From Artemia franciscana (taxonomy: Eukaryota; Arthropoda; Branchiopoda; Anostraca; Artemiidae), in the NCBI RefSeq assembly GCF_032884065.1, contig NC_088866.1, forward strand, positions 52,522,068 to 52,586,067: 64,000 nt of DNA, in the 5' to 3' direction. Of the stretch, positions 1 through 59,629 are shown in pieces (position 1 is the stretch's first letter; every line of letters starts with the position of its first letter). The position numbers were made by a program, and so were the translations under genes. The notes under the pieces are model-generated. The model worked only from the letters and a program-made list of their open reading frames with translations, made no database searches and was not told where the DNA came from.

Positions 1-54
1 TAGTATAAATTGTACAAATTATATATGGCATATGATACAATGACACACATTTAT

Positions 55-200
55 TTTCTCGGGGTTATCGTATCGAAATAACGGTCTTAGAAGACTAGAG
101 AGGGCTCATTTGAAAATAAATTTAGAAATTCTAGTGCTCTTTTTAAGTGACCAGAAATTGGAGGGTAAATGACACCCCTCCTACACCAATTTTTCCCCAG
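55..200 (-). repeat. dispersed repeat, inverted partial copy of the 5200-5345 repeat
   Basis: Read on the minus strand, this stretch matches the segment around 5221-5345. Shared stretches include GATCGTATCGA, AGGGCTCATT, TTCTAGTGC and TTTTTAAGTGACC, in the same order. No coding potential is visible. It is a fragment of an unclassified interspersed family. Confidence 0.6.
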
Positions 201-299
201 TGATATTCAATCGAAATTTCCAGATGTTATTTTGATTTTGCATAGTTAAAAGTGCCTTTGGAGATGAATTTTCTACAAAAAGGGAAGTTTCCACGAGGA

Positions 300-1540
300 A
301 GTTTCCAGGGACATTTTACACAAGGAGAAGAGTGGGTTTTCTCACACATACATTCCCCACACCCCTCCTACTCTGACGCTCAGGCTTGAGGCTCAAATAT
401 TCTCTATATCAGTATCAGTAATATTTAACCGCACCCCCGTGTGCCAAACTTGGAACACTTCTACTAGGCCTCACATGTTCCACCACCACATCCTCGCAAA
501 ATGAATAATAACCTTCATCCGCGAGTAGTATGGAGTCATTCAATACAAGCGCAACCCACCCCCTTCGATCCCAGGTACTGGCAATATTTTTAAGGATCAC
601 AGAGAATGAGGACTCCCTCAATGCTGCCATCCACATAACCAAAGTCATAAATGGCATTATTGTTAACTACTGTTATAGATGGTGACATGTTTTCTTTTCT
701 GATGACACATTATTTAGCTTCTAAGCAATTTTTCCTTTGATTTTATGAGATTTTTGTCTGATGTATGAATCAATATGAGATCCAAGATTTCTTATGGTAA
801 AACAAAGATGCATTAATCGACTGAACCAACTAGTCATTGATGATATGATGTTCTTAGAAGTAAATTCTCGTTAATCAATGTATTATTTCTGGGACACGGG
901 CCAACTGATGTTAAGCATCAAAATATCTCAAAAAGTTAATTGCGCAATCAATTTCTCAATTGGAGTTGAATATATGATACATGCTGCTAGTGGTTTGTTT
1001 CCGGGCACCGGTTTTCGCCATCACTCCAATGAATTTGCATACCAAAGTAATTCAAGATGCTTTCTGGACAGATATATTCTTTTGATGGTTAATGAAACTT
1101 GTTTCAATCCCCCAAAATTGCAATGACTACAACTGGCCAGGTATCCACTTCGTAATGTAATGGTCCCGAGCATATCAATTTCCCGTTACCAGGGCTTCCA
1201 TGCGAGTTTGAATCCCCAAGTTCCCCTCCAGGAGTTCACCTCAAGGGACCTAATACCCCCTTTTCTAACTTCGTTTCGCTTGGGGGACCTTTTTTTTAAT
1301 GTGGACATGGACATTTTTGGGGACAGAAAAATCTTTTGGAATTGAATTTTTCTTGGACTTAGAATTTTCATTATTGTTTTTATCACAATCCCTTGCTGTT
1401 TATACTAAGAGGTGAAGCCAAGACTGGAGATTTTCCTTTTTAGATTTTTTAATGGTCAGAATTTTTTTCTAAATGACATTCTAACACCATGGGAAGGAAT
1501 GATAAATGAATGCCAAGATATTTACACTAAGAGGAGAATT
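300..1540. other. no gene recognised
   Basis: Only short open frames occur here (up to about 80 codons), with no recognisable protein motifs. The sequence is AT-rich and non-repetitive by eye. It lies 3' of the PLPBP gene. Confidence 0.5.
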
Positions 1541-3140
1541 AGAAAGTCTTGTAGTTGGAGCGTGCTCGAAGTACCAAAATAGGGATAAGTCAACAGTCAT
1601 AAAAGTAGATATCAAAAACCTAATACGGGCAAGGAAAGCAATGTTTTGGCTCTCAAAAAATTTATTTAATTTTGAAACAACCAAAAGAAAATAAATAAAA
1701 TATTGATTTTGCATATGTAAAAAACTTAATATGGGTCAGGGAAGCAATGTTTTGGCTCCCGGAAAAATTCTTCTTAATTTTGAGACAACAAAAATAAAAA
1801 AAAAATAAAATACAGGTTTTGCATTTACAAAATCCTACTATGACTTGGGGAAGCAATATTATTACTCCCAGAAAAATGTGTTAGAATTTTGAAAAAAAAC
1901 AAAGAAAAATATGTAAAATAGATGTTTTGCATATACAAAAACCTAATATGGTTCGGGAAAACAATGTTTTGGCTCCCAGAAAATTTTATTTTAATTTTGA
2001 AACAACCAAAAGAAAAAATATAAAGTTCAGGTTTTGTATATACAAAACCTAATTTTGGTCAGAGAAGCAGTGTTTAGGCTCCCGGACACATTCAGTTTAA
2101 TTTTGAAACAGCCCAAAGAAAAAAATGTAAAATACAGTTTTTGCATATAAAAAACCTAATATGTGTCAGGGAAGCAATGTATTGTCTCCCGAAAAAATTT
2201 ATTTCAATTTTGATGTCTTATAATTGGGCTTGGATATATCCTTAGGTATAGGGCACTGGCATCCTACTCGAGGTTGAGCCATTATCATTCTACAAGTTCC
2301 CTAAACTGGCCCAAAGATTAATTGGTGAACTGCCGTGAAACAAAATTTCGATTTAATTACTCGATGCTATAGCAATGACCGACTAATACAGATCCTGCAC
2401 AAGGATTGACAAGTCTTGTTGTTGGAGCGTCCGCAAAGTGCCAAAAGAGGGATAAGTCAACAGCCATAATGGTAGATACCAAGCCGGTTGGCCAAGGTCA
2501 TAATAGCAATCATTCACTCGACTAAGGCCCACCCTGCTCGAGCATTAGCAAGTCTTGTAGTTGGAGTTTCCTCAAAATACCAAAAGGGAGATATGCCAAC
2601 AGTCATAAAAGTACATATCTAGCCGGTTGGCCAAGGCCATAATAGCAATCATTCATCAGACAAACACCTTGATCGAGGAATGGCCAATATAGTGGAAGAA
2701 GTGTCCCGCAAGTTACCAACATAGGATTTGGTGGACCTGACTTAGAAGTAGATATCCAGCCAATTATCCTTTGCTATAGCAATGACCCCCCGACTAAGAC
2801 CCTAGTCGAGACTTAATAAATCTCGTAAATGAATCGTTCCCAAAGCTGCAAAGAGAGAGAGAAAGGGCTGGACTTACATAACAGTAGATGTCGAGCTAGT
2901 ATGCCTGGGTGATGGTAATAACCACTCACTCGACTCAGTCCCTGCTCAAGACTGAGTCAACGTCCTGATGGAAATGTCACCAAAGTATCCAACATAAGGT
3001 TTGGTGGACTGTCTTGAAAGTAGATATACAGGGAATTATTTTTCATCGCACTAAATACCCATCGATGAAGACCCTCCTATAGGCTTAACTATTCTACTAG
3101 CTGAAGCGTCCCCCCAAGTGGTAAAAAAGGAATTGGCCAA
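1541..3140. repeat. 139-bp satellite-like tandem array, diverged
   Basis: Units share the order AAGTCTTGTAGTTGGAG, then CCAAAAG..GGGATAAG, then CAACAG.CATAA.GTAGATA, then GCCGGTTGGCCAAGG. The marker AAGTCTTG recurs at 2411 and 2550, a spacing of 139 bp. More diverged units follow to about 3140. A half unit at 1541-1615 is separated from the rest by a different 107-bp array. No gene is seen. Confidence 0.7.
1616..2215. repeat. 107-bp tandem array, about six units
   Basis: A block of the type CTAATATGGGTCAGGGAAGCAATG, GGCTCCC, AATTTTGAAACAAC recurs, with the GCAATG marker at 1638, 1744, 1853, 1961, 2067 and 2174. Spacings are therefore 106-109 bp. The array sits inside the 139-bp satellite. 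Confidence 0.8.
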
Positions 3141-3622
3141 TTATTGTAAAATTAGAGAGCCAATTAGAGCATTTAAACTCTCCTGTGGAAAATGCCTATA
3201 AGACTTGGCCTCTTCTTCACACGGAGATGTGACACCAATGATTAAACTCAGCTGTAGCACAAAATCAGACTTTGTGATACACAGAATTGGTAAACAAATA
3301 ATGAAGATTGAGATTAATCTTCAAGTAGCACACATTGATATTGAGGTATGCAGCCCTTCCCTGACGGGACGTGATTTTTTAACGTGTTTGACAATGATAA
3401 AAAAATCTCTTTTCAATATTATACATATATAAAAAAATATTGGTTGCTACAATAAATTATTGTAATTATGTTATTACTGACTATCGCATTACTTAATTTG
3501 TAATGTTACGATATTACTTTATTATTACCGTTCTATTATTTACCATGTTCCTATAGTATTAACAACATCACGAATTAATAGCTACCGTCACTGGGGTAAA
3601 AAAATAAAAGGCAAAAATAATT

Positions 3623-3628
3623 TTTATT
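3623..3628 (-). promoter_or_regulatory. PLPBP: PLPBP polyadenylation signal AATAAA
   Basis: AATAAA reads on the minus strand about 88 nt downstream of the PLPBP stop codon, which is a plausible 3'-UTR length. Confidence 0.5.
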
Positions 3629-3715
3629 GCAGGAAACAACAAATAGGTCATTCATGGTTAAAACGACGATGAAATAAAATCGATTCTTTTCCAGTGCCAA
3701 GAAAGTTGTCCAGTA

Positions 3716-36244
<32,529 letters not shown>

Positions 36245-36249
36245 TACAT

Positions 36250-38480
36250 TCACAAAAATATATTAAATACTCCAGGTCGCAATCCAATTCTGCACAGTGT
36301 TGCCAGCTCAATCACTGTTGTGTCAAAACGACTAAAAAGACATATCCCTAGGGTTACCCACGAGGTCCCTAAGAATGCAAATTTGTTCCTGATTTTGTGA
36401 ATTGTTCTAAGCGAGAGAATCGTAGACTCTTTCGCACTCTTACGCGCAATAGCATATGTTACTCAAAAGTAAGATAAAACCAAAAAGTAGTACCTGTTAA
36501 AATATTGTCAAACTCAAAATCTTGTTGAACACCAATTCATAAAATAGTTTTACATGAGCATGGCTAGAAATAATGCAAGAAGGGAGGGTACATCGCTTTA
36601 AAGCTTTTATTGGCAAAGTAAAAGTACCTTTACATCGGCAAAGTAGACCTATCACCCTAGTATTATTGGAAGGTAACAAATTTAATGTTGGAAAGAACCG
36701 CACTAAGAGGTAAGACTGTTTCTGGTTGGCAAATTCTTATTCCGGACTAATCAAGAACCATTTAACCTTCTTACCATGTGTTACAGAATGGCAATGTAAC
36801 ATTTGTGTTAGCCTTTGACCCTGGCTTTCATAAAGTTGGTTTGCATATGAAATTCTTGTGCAACCTGAATTATTTCTTTCCTGACCAGTCATAGATACCT
36901 TACACATCCTTTAACGCAAATTATTATATGCAAAGCCGAAGGTAAAACTTCTATTCATTTTGCTTTTGATAGATTTTTTAGGAGAGCATGTATCCAATCT
37001 TAACATTTTCCCACAATAATATGTGAATTCAACTGCTGCTGAATTTCAAAATCAAAAACCTTGCTTATTTTCATCATTCAGTTTCATAAATATCTTTAAA
37101 ACCAAAATATAGCATAGAAGATTAAGCTTGTTTTAGCATCATCCACTGACGCCTTTTCCTTTTCCCCAAACCCTTCCCTCATTAATTTTGGCTCCTCTCT
37201 ACCTGGATATTTAAACATAATTTCTTTTGGTGTTTCCATTGAAAAATGTAATTTTTAGTATTTTCTTAGGGAAAAAAGAAAGCCGCCACCGCTCATGTAT
37301 TAGTGCCTTCACAAAAACAGACTTTACTTTAAAAGAAGAAGAAGAGAGTCCCAATATTTTCAAGGAGAAAGATCGCATAGCATATACAAGTGTATCCCAC
37401 TTTAAATTGTTTCACTGCGGTACAATTAACCGACCACTTGAAAGGAAGAAAATGGCCTTTGGAAAAATAAATTAGGAATTGAATTGAACAAAAAAATTCA
37501 AATGAGTGTTCAAACAAAATTATTCAAACCAATATTTGTGTGAACCCTGATGCTAATAATTTAATTTTTTGTGATATTTGTAGTATCTTTTTTGCATACC
37601 ACAACGAACTAGTAAATCTTCAAAAAATTCACAAGATTTTTACATCAAAGAATGGGTCAAAATTCTTGATTGTTGATTGATGATACTCTTTTCAACCAAC
37701 TTTTCTTTTCATACTCAATTAAACTAGGACTAAAATAACATATAAACTCATTTAATACCTTACTTGAAGCCTTAAAAATGCGCGACATATCTTTGAGGAA
37801 TATCAGACACAATTTCAATTAGACATCATTTAATTACGATCGGGAAAGATAAAAAGGGAATTTGGAAAGAAGAGGAAACATTATTCATCCAAAGTTAACA
37901 CAAGTGTCTGTTTGACAACTAGCTAAGTGCCGAAAAAATAATATGTCACTGTTTATATTCACAGAGAAACCTCCAATAGAATGATGTCAATAACAGAGAG
38001 TAAATTTCCCTTCCCCAGATGTTTTTGGTAGCTTTCTTCACCCTAAGTTTTGAAAAATAAACTTTTTTCGGGTGTTTCAATTGAAAAACGTTTTTTTTAT
38101 CTTTATTGGAAAATTACAAAAAAGAATGCCATGAGTTGACGCCACTGCTTTAGCTTTTCTGCATATTACAAAGATCAGTTGTATGGTAGGTATAGATGAA
38201 CAACACAGAGCGTGCATTAGGGAAAACATAAATCTTTTTTGCAATTTCAATTAAATAATTTTCTGAAAATTAAAGTCTGAAGTCTAATAAATGGGCGTGA
38301 CCATAGATAAAAAACATGTGATACAATTATATGAGTGCCACATCTTCCAATGTTGAAAAAGGATGGGATATCCATATGACTTTTTGCTATACATGGTCAC
38401 GTTATTTCATGCTAGCAGCCCGAGAAACTTGAATTCAGTTGGATGTCTGTATTACATATTTTTTGTCTGTGGGCATGCCT
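36250..38480. promoter_or_regulatory. intergenic region between divergent PLPBP and RPL37A
   Basis: About 2.2 kb that must hold the promoters of both genes. AT-rich, with no TATA box at a persuasive place and no coding motif. Short open frames at 36497-36703 and 37227-37475 show no family features. Confidence 0.5.
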
Positions 38481-38481
38481 G

Positions 38482-38488
38482 TCTTTTC
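38482..38488 (+). promoter_or_regulatory. RPL37A: possible TCT-type polypyrimidine initiator of RPL37A
   Basis: TCTTTTC fits the pyrimidine-rich initiator of arthropod ribosomal protein genes (YCTTTYY, start at the C). It is about 120 nt upstream of the proposed start codon. The predicted leader would contain an upstream ATG at 38529, which is unusual, so this position is tentative. Confidence 0.3.
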
Positions 38489-38601
38489 ACTCGTTTTTCG
38501 TCATCTGAAACTGAATTTGAGTTTTCGAATGAACAACGCTGACATAAATTTTTGCACAGTGGAAGAAACAATTAATTTGCCCTAAATTAACAATTTTAGA
38601 A

Positions 38602-53769
<15,168 letters not shown>

Positions 53770-54443
53770 TTTATTGTCGTTGGCTGCTTTTTCCTGATGT
53801 AATTTTATTTAAGTTTTAAAATACATGGAAGAAGTGGTATTGCTGCGTTGTTTTTCATTTTTTCTTCTTCTTCTGTTCAACCTTAAATATGTTTTTCAGT
53901 CAAGACTATTTGGCTATTTTTCCTATTGTCTCTTATATGTGTTGCTTTGAACTATTGTCTCTTTATATGAGTTGCGTTGGACTATTACGGGTGGTTCCCA
54001 GTTGTTTATCTTGAGATGGCTTGGTGTTGATTATATATCTCGCAGTAGCTCTTAATTTCGAGTTCAGCAGTCTGTGCGGGTTAGGTTATCCAGGCTATTG
54101 TCTGATGCTGGAATATTGTGGTGTTCGAAACCCTAAGAGTTAACTTTGAAGGACAGGCTCTAGAGGCGTCATCAAAGTGAGGAGGAGGGGGTTCGGCCAG
54201 TAGAATTGAGGAATTGATGGGAGAAAGCAGGTTTAGTCTATTTGAGCATGAATGGATTCTAGCATAAATTCTAGATTGGTGCTTATTGGTGAAAGGAAAG
54301 AAAATTGGTTTCCTGTTAGACAGACTTCTGATAATCCCCATTGAAATATGTATATATCTGAGGAGGATTGAGTATCCCTCTTGGATGTTCATTTTTTTTT
54401 TTAATATTTTGCTGTTTTATCGGCACAATGATCACCCATTATA

Positions 54444-55330
54444 CCTCAGTGGCTTCGGATATATTAGAATTTTGTTATTATGCCTTTTGAAGTGAAAGTG
54501 CGTTTCGTTCTTGTTTCTTCTTTCTATACATGGCTTACGAATCAAGAAATCTGCGTTTGTGTGTGTGTGTGGGGGGGGGGGGTGTCTCGCAAATAATTAT
54601 TTGTTTAATTAGCAAAAAAATTACAAGTCAATGCGAAACGGTATTACGCACTATTTCTTAACTTTGTAGGAGACAAAAAACAAACAAGCCACCTCAGTGG
54701 CTTCGGATATATTAGAATTTTGTTATTAGGCCTTTTGAAGTGAAAGTGCGTTTCGTTTTGTTTCTTCTTTCTATACATGGCTTACGAATCAAATCTGCGT
54801 TTGTTTGTGTGGGGGGGGGGGGGTTCTTGCAAATAATTATTTGTTTAATTAGCAAAAAAATTACAAGTCAATGCGAAACGGTATTACGCACTATTTCTTA
54901 ACTTTGTAGGAGACAAAAACAAACAAGCCACCTCAGTGGCTTCGGACATATTAGAATTTTGTTATTAGGCCTTTTGAAGTGAAAGTGCGTTTCGTTTTGT
55001 TTCTTCTTTCTATACATGGCTTACGAATCAAATCTGCGTTTGTTTGTGTGTGGGGGGAGGGGGTCTCGCAAATAATTATTTGTTTAATTAGCAAAAAAAT
55101 TACAAGTCAATGCGAAACGGTATTACGCACTATTTCTTAACTTTGTAGGAGACAAAAACAAACAAGCCACCTCAGTGGCTTCGGACATATTAGAATTTTG
55201 TTATTAGGCCTTTTGAAGTGAAAGTGCGTTTTGTTTCGCAAATAAATATTTGTTTAATTAGCAAAAAAATACAAGTCAATGCGAAACGGTATTACTCACT
55301 ATTTCTTAAAATTGTAGGAGACAAAAAACA
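54444..55330 (+). repeat. 240-bp tandem array, four units
   Basis: CCTCAGTGGCTTCGGA.ATATTAG starts units at 54444, 54692, 54931 and 55170 (spacings 248, 239, 239). Each unit ends with AATGCGAAACGGTATTACGC and AACTTTGTAGGAGACAAAAA. The last unit has an internal deletion. A poly-G run of 6-14 occurs in the first three units and varies in length. Confidence 0.95.
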
Positions 55331-56530
55331 ACTTTCACGAGGACTGAGTTTTATTTGGTGATTTGAGCATGTTTAAAAATTCGTACAAACCACAATATAT
55401 TGCTAAATATTTTGTGTGTATAGTATATTTAGGCTCAATTTGTGACTAATCAATCTTCAAGATCTTTCATCTCTTGATAAAGAACGATTTATTAGAATAT
55501 AAGATATAATATAAGAATAAACGATAATATAAGAATAAATATATAATAATGATATAAGAATAAACGATATAAGAAAATTTCAAGACACTGACGTTGCATC
55601 GCAACTTAGCTCAGGTAAAAATTCAAAATAAAATTGAGGTGTGCCCAAATGATCTTCGCGGCTTTAATTTCACCGATTTTTGTGAAGTCTATTTCAAAGG
55701 AGATTTATAGGGATTCTGGTCATGGACAGAAAAGGCCAGGGGCCTTGATGGAGCTAAAATGAAAGTGTTTAGGACAAGTAGAGAAATGATGTTTACCTGT
55801 AAACTTTCTATGGGGGGTGGATTGTTTGTGACAAGATGGGAATGGTTGTTTCTCCCAGTGTTGAAAAAGAAGTAATTAGTGACTTGCGTTTCTAGTAGTT
55901 TCATTGGTCAAAAAGCGATCAAATCCACCCTTGTTTCTAGCACGCTGTTATAACGAAAAAAAAATAACTGTCTAGAACAAGCTCAGGAGAAACTGACTAA
56001 AAATGGAAAAAAGGGCTGTTCAAAGCTGGGGACTCCAGCCGAGGGTAATATTACTAATCTTTAAATTTTTTCTGTGATTTTGTCTGTAACCACAATGAAA
56101 ACTTTTGAAATGAATGCGGTCCTTTTATAATATACGCCCTACATAATGTTCTTCTAATATGTTTCTCTGACGCTCAATTCTAATTAAAGATACTAAAGTG
56201 AGATAAAAATATAATACTTAGGAACAAATTTGGGCTATTTTTGGACATCAGAGGTATATAGTGTAGCAGGTCTGTATGCCTAATGTGTTAGGTAAATTAT
56301 TTTGTATATTATGTATCTGTCACTTCTCTTGGGCTTGTCTCACGCTAAGCCGGAAGAAACTTACGAAAAAACGGACCTATAACGCGTCAATGAATGAGCA
56401 ATTTGAGCGGAAGGGGATTTATCACTCAAGTACCATGAGTGACTCTGATATGCATTCAAAAACGTTGTTTTGCTCTAAAGATTAAACTAAAGAGTTGTTT
56501 TTTAAAGCAATTTTGGTTGGTGCTTGTTAG
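55331..56530. other. no gene recognised
   Basis: Includes a small AATATAAGAATAAACGAT-type repeat at 55495-55580. The open frames at 55689-55904 and 56276-56485 have no recognisable family. Confidence 0.45.
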
Positions 56531-56539
56531 ACTTGAAAC

Positions 56540-56730
56540 TTTACCGCTCGATGATTAATGGTCGGCGTTATGCAGGTACCTATCCTCTGAATCGCCCAGA
56601 GTGCAATGCGTAGCTGAGGGTAAATCATCGGACGCTCCCCAGATTTCTTCAGGCACCCATTTAAAGTTGGATTGTCTCTGGCACCGCAGAGTAAAGTCAT
56701 ATCATTGACCCCTGTTCCCAACCAAATAAC
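56540..56730 (-). repeat. dispersed repeat shared with 25393-25650
   Basis: See 25393-25650. Same orientation. Part of an open frame 56527-56931 on the minus strand that has no recognised domain. Confidence 0.55.
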
Positions 56731-57559
56731 TAGCAACACCAGGACTCGGATGTCTGACATTAGAATTCCAAGTCTGGAGCGCAAACCACTCGGGTAGGAC
56801 GGCTCAAAAGCCAACTTATTGTTAGAACCAGGACTTATGTTCCGAATCCGTGGAATCAAGAAGAAAACGGGTAGCGGCGTCGTGAATAAGCCTTCACTAT
56901 TGTGCCAAAAGGTCGAATCTGACAGTTTCACTTTTCTGAGTTAATCGCCAAAAACCGTTTGCTAAGTTGTTTTCAACGGAAGGATCAGGATTCTAGATCA
57001 GAAGGATCGAAGTCTGATTGAACATATCCGGTCCCTTTCCTGCACCTCAGTAAACGATTTTAATCATTTCACAAGTTTGAAAATGTCAAATAGCGACACA
57101 TTTATATATTATGAATTATATAATACAATGAGTACCAATAAATAGTCAATTAGACAATAATAACCGTGGTATCGATGGGGGGTGTGTGCCCCGAACATTT
57201 TTTACTCCCCCAGTTTTGAAGAAAAACAGGATTGTCCCGCTTTTACGATTTTATTTGGTATCCCGAAAATGGCTCTCGGGACGCATGAATGTCCCATTTT
57301 TAAATCCAACATACATCTTGAAATTATTAAAACTTAGCAATTTATAGTCAAACGATAAAGTCACATAACACGTGTCAATAGTGATGCCAGTTCACATGGG
57401 GTGGCTGCACTGTTCTCTCTTCAGCCGCCACGTGAGTCCAAAAGGTTACGTGACTCAGCCCACGTGATCTCTGCTGGCTATTTCGTGACAGTGTGATCGG
57501 TGTTTGTTTTATTTTCATTGTATTTTACAGTTACAGTTGTAGTATCATCTTTTATAATA

Positions 57560-58860
57560 ATGCCCAAGCGTCAGTATAAGTTTATGGAATTGTTCCAACG
57601 AGCGGACTTGTATTAAAAAAGGAACGCAATGACAGTGAAGCCGAATGCACAATTCGCAAAAGTGTTTTAGTATTGATAATGGTAGACGTTTGGACATAAA
57701 GTTATGTAGGAATAAATGATATTGAAGGTTTGGGTTGTCCTGCACATGCACTACATAAATATATAAGGGCAGCAGCTGATAGATTAAGCAGTGACATTGA
57801 ATGCATTGTTGTCAAACTTCTCTTATCTCTCTGTACACACGGTGCGAACAAAGAGGCTAAAGAATTTTGCGAAATGATCAACGTCGAATTTGACACTATT
57901 TTGTGTTTTTCAAAGACTCGTTGGCTGTCTTTGATACCTCCAATAGAACGTATTTTGAAATCATCTGATGCTCTGAAGGATTTCTTTTTAAACGAGGAAA
58001 AAGCTCCAGAAATTGTATTAAAATCTTAAATAACACTTTAAGTTAGGCACGCCTATGCCAAGTTAGTATTTTCACCAAGGAATTACAACGATTGAAGGAA
58101 GCACAAAAAAATATTATGGAAGTGAATGATGTGTTGGATTGTACTTTTGGTACATGGTTTCATCCCCTTACTCTTATTTTCTTTTCTCGTGTTTTTTTGT
58201 TGTCTAATAGCAAAACCTTGCAAGCTATGCTTTTGCTGTGCTATTAATACGATTTATCATTGTTTTGATCATAAAAGTTGTTCTAATACTTCTACTCTTA
58301 AAGCTTTGATCGGAAGAAATGAGGAACAGTTCTTATCATTTAATGTCAAGTCTATTTTTAAAGGGGCAAATGATACCCAACTATGGGAAATTGAATTCAA
58401 AAGTGAAACTAATGAGTTATGAAAACTGCCTAATGTATCTAAAAAAAAGTGTATCTTTCTCAACGTTCACAAAATTCAAATGGATGCTCTTGAAGGATAT
58501 TCCCAAATGAGGACAAACTGAGGAAAAGTTTTGTTACTTTCAAAAAAAGTATTGAAATAAATCATACTTTGTTATTTGACTAACTGGCTTCGTTACCTGA
58601 TTTTGTAAGTAAAAATAGCAAAGAGTGGGCTGATGAGGATTTAAAAAAAAACACCTCAGTGTCAAGCAAAATGCTTTAGATTTTTTCGTAACATATACTA
58701 GGCCAAAGCAACACTCAGTATTTCTGAAAATGTGCCAATATGCTCTTGCAATCCCACCCCGGAATCTCATGCTAGACACGTCTCTGGCTAGAAACCAACG
58801 TCTAGGAAATTACCGATCACATGAAGAATTCAGTGCTTAGTCAAAACTACAAATTTAGTT
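57560..58860 (+). pseudogene. hAT-family transposase relic
   Basis: ATG at 57560 begins MPKRQYKFMELFQRADLY and then stops. In the next frame, near 57620-57660, NDSEAECTI suggests a degraded BED zinc-finger start. The best part, 57730-58029, encodes GCPAHALHKYIRAAADRL, CHARACTERISTIC of the hAT catalytic domain, then LCFSKTRWLSLIPPIERIL and SDALKDFFL. Later scraps (KEAQKNIMEVNDVLDCTFGT at about 58095; CQYALAIPPRNLMLDTSL near 58735) follow hAT order. The middle of the protein is deleted and frames are broken. Resembles ZBED/GTF2IRD2-like hAT proteins. Confidence 0.72.
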
Positions 58861-59034
58861 TCAAATAGATTACAATTGTCATTTTTAGCCAATCAAGAGA
58901 GCTTATGCGAGCAAAACTTTCAAAATTGTAATCCCTATTTTTGCTGTTACAAGATAATGGATGCAACAAGCCAAACAATTGCCTTAGTGTGTTTCACTAC
59001 TATGTCTGGTGTTGCATATTAACCTAAAATGAGA

Positions 59035-59330
59035 AAAAAAAAATTTATTTTAAGTTTAAAAACGTAAACATAGACGGTGAAAATAGTGGAACTTTCTAGA
59101 CCTCATTAAATAATTAATGAGAAAAAAAATTATATAAGTTTAAAAACGTAAACATAGATGGTGAAAATAGTGGAACTTTCTGATTGGCTATAATAAGAAA
59201 CACATTCTGATTGGCTATAATCAAAAATCCTGACCAAACTGTGGTATTGCCCAAAAACTACCACGAATTTGGTCGCTTTTAAACTATATCTAAGTTTAAA
59301 AACGTAAAAATAGATGATGAAAATTGGAAC
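59035..59330 (+). repeat. three spaced copies of a 45-bp unit
   Basis: AAGTTTAAAAACGTAAACATAGA.GGTGAAAAT.GTGGAACTT occurs at about 59053, 59138 and 59288. Between them CATTCTGATTGGCTATAAT also recurs three times. Confidence 0.8.
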
Positions 59331-59344
59331 TTGTCACATTCTGA

Positions 59345-59625
59345 TTGACTATAACCAAAAAATTGATTATATTAATATCTTAATAGACTATACTAATTAA
59401 GTTTATCCATTAATTGGATAGATTATCCATTAATTGGATTATATCTTAATAGACTAATTAAGTCTATCCAGTCTAGAGTCTAGAACTGGATGCTTAGCTG
59501 TAACTGGTCTAGTCAAGCACCAAGTTTGACTTGTGAACGGTAGTTGTCTAGACATTGATGTCTGGCAGACGCAAGTCTAGACATGGGATTCTAGCTAGAC
59601 ACGCATGTGAACAAAGCTTAATGAT
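59345..59625. repeat. inverted and direct short repeats, CTAGAC-rich
   Basis: ATATCTTAATAGACTA..AATTAAGT occurs twice (59373 and 59444), TTATCCATTAATTGGAT occurs twice, then TCTAGAC/GTCTAGA words recur to 59600. Possibly the end of a small DNA transposon. Confidence 0.45.
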
Positions 59626-59629
59626 AATA

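Noticed and set aside
1616-2215. CRISPR-like array of direct repeats
   Set aside because: The 107-bp units are contiguous satellite monomers, with no short-repeat and spacer structure, and the window is from an animal nuclear genome.
3205-3432. 75-codon open frame on the plus strand
   Set aside because: No recognisable motif, no splice partner and no conservation evidence; it lies beyond the 3' end of PLPBP.
56527-56931. 134-codon open frame on the minus strand
   Set aside because: It overlaps a dispersed repeat also found at 25393-25650 and shows no domain. Length alone is not support.
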